DNA of 64,000 nt, taken from Paenibacillus curdlanolyticus YK9 (lineage in GTDB: Bacteria; Bacillota; Bacilli; Paenibacillales; Paenibacillaceae). Under the pieces are notes generated by a model. It was not told the DNA's origin and made no database searches. It saw only the letters and a list, made by a program, of their open reading frames with translations. Numbering within the stretch: position 1 is the first letter of the stretch; the number at the start of each line of letters is the position of its first letter. Below are positions 60,229 through 64,000 of this stretch, one piece after another. The translations under genes were made by a program, and so were the position numbers. The DNA lies in assembly GCF_000179615.1 (NCBI RefSeq), contig NZ_AEDD01000008.1, forward strand, positions 231,094 to 295,093, in the 5' to 3' direction.

Positions 60229-60558
60229 CTAGCTCGCCCCTTTGCAGATGGCTTTTACTAGCTCGGTTCCCACATGCGCGCCAAGGAAGGAGCAGATGAT
60301 GTAGAAAATTTGAATCGCAACCGGCGACAAATGGCCTTCCAGCATGTTGCTTTCAATGTAACGCATAGGATCGATCGTGCCGCCGACAGCAGCGACAATC
60401 GCCCATATTTTAAGCTTGGTGGCGGTTTCGAGCATGTACGCTGCAGGTGAAGCGAGCACGAGCACCGATCCGATGCCTGCTAACAAAGATCCGCCAACCA
60501 CTACGCCGAATGCGATTAAAAAATCGATGATCGCCTTGGTTAACAGGCTATTCAGCAT
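60229..60558 (-). CDS. ytrH: Sporulation membrane protein YtrH
   Basis: The 109-residue protein has two or three hydrophobic segments (FLIAFGVVVGGSLLAGIGSV, LKIWAIVAAVGGTID, AIQIFYIICSFLGAHVGTEL) and the YtrH-type IDPMRYIESNMLEGHLSP section. ATG at 60558 follows GGGAGG; a longer frame to 60618 lacks family support. It is divergent from dnaE, as in Bacillus. Confidence 0.9.
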   Translation of the reverse strand: MLNSLLTKAIIDFLIAFGVVVGGSLLAGIGSVLVLASPAAYMLETATKLKIWAIVAAVGGTIDPMRYIESNMLEGHLSPVAIQIFYIICSFLGAHVGTELVKAICKGAS

Positions 60559-60740
60559 AAAAGCGTTCCTCCCGTTTCGTCGTTTCCTTTCGTCAAGCGC
60601 AACCACTCCATCTCTCAATCATCGCGCTGTTCGTCGGCCTGTCCGGCCCTATGCTACATTGTATGGGCTCTATGAGCCTCATTATGATAAAATAGTCATA
60701 ATCAAGCATAGGCAACGGAGAGAGAGAGGGACGAGCGGCG

Positions 60741-64000
<3,260 letters not shown>

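Overview
The window looks like chromosomal DNA of an endospore-forming Bacillota, most likely Paenibacillus or a close relative. The evidence is a cotJABC spore-coat operon, a five-copy YheC/YheD spore-coat ATP-grasp cluster beside yheA, ytrH-ytrI divergent from dnaE, YtoI and YfkAB orthologues, strong AGGAGG-type ribosome binding sites and a moderately GC-rich composition. No rRNA, tRNA, CRISPR array, phage or complete insertion sequence was seen.

Layout. 1-3.4 kb: molybdenum cofactor genes (a MoeB/ThiF-type adenylyltransferase cut by the window edge, a MoaD-MoaE fusion, moaA, and a small molybdopterin-oxidoreductase-like protein). 3.4-8.9 kb: a YunD-like phosphoesterase, an HD-GYP protein, the radical SAM protein YfkAB and a CNNM/CBS membrane protein. 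9.0-10.3 kb: cotJABC. 10.5-13.1 kb: a molybdate-type one-component regulator divergent from modA-modB, without modC. 13.1-15.9 kb: an AraC-type regulator divergent from a sugar isomerase/oxidoreductase pair. 16.2-20.4 kb: odhA-odhB. 20.4-23.1 kb: an acetyltransferase, a small membrane protein and a D-Ala-D-Ala carboxypeptidase. 23.1-30.1 kb: five tandem YheC/D-type genes with an embedded GNAT gene. 30.3-32.5 kb: yheA, a small membrane protein and ytoI. 32.6-35.9 kb: a structured repeat, glgA, a GNAT gene and a RelA/SpoT-like HD protein. 35.9-37.6 kb: an AT-rich island of three unrecognised genes.

37.6-54.1 kb is an alpha-glucan region. It holds two cyclomaltodextrinase/neopullulanase-type enzymes, a secreted cyclodextrin glucanotransferase, and a seven-gene minus-strand cluster (cyclomaltodextrinase, zinc MDR dehydrogenase, divergent GH13 protein, solute-binding-like protein with no signal peptide, RibD-type reductase, HAD phosphatase, MATE exporter). 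A TetR/MATE pair lies beside it. The two plus-strand glucan genes carry near-consensus or consensus catabolite (cre) sites, and long hairpins stand between their promoters and start codons. The plausible flow is: CGTase makes cyclodextrins outside the cell, the cyclomaltodextrinases open them inside, and the seven-gene cluster processes the products.

54.1-64.0 kb: a cyclase-family protein, a lipoprotein with an NTF2-type immunity fold, a serine hydrolase, a YtpI-like protein, an XRE/MmyB regulator divergent from a fabF-type ketosynthase, an exact ten-copy 51-bp tandem repeat, ytrI-ytrH and the start of dnaE.

The observations I rate highest are: the cytosolic solute-binding-like protein inside a permease-less glucan operon; a duplicated intergenic element with four 15-bp imperfect palindromes at conserved 52-73/74-52 spacing; the promoter-cre-terminator leader of the cyclomaltodextrinase gene; the ten 51-bp hairpin repeats; and the YheC/D cluster. 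Functions are read from sequence patterns alone; no database search was run.
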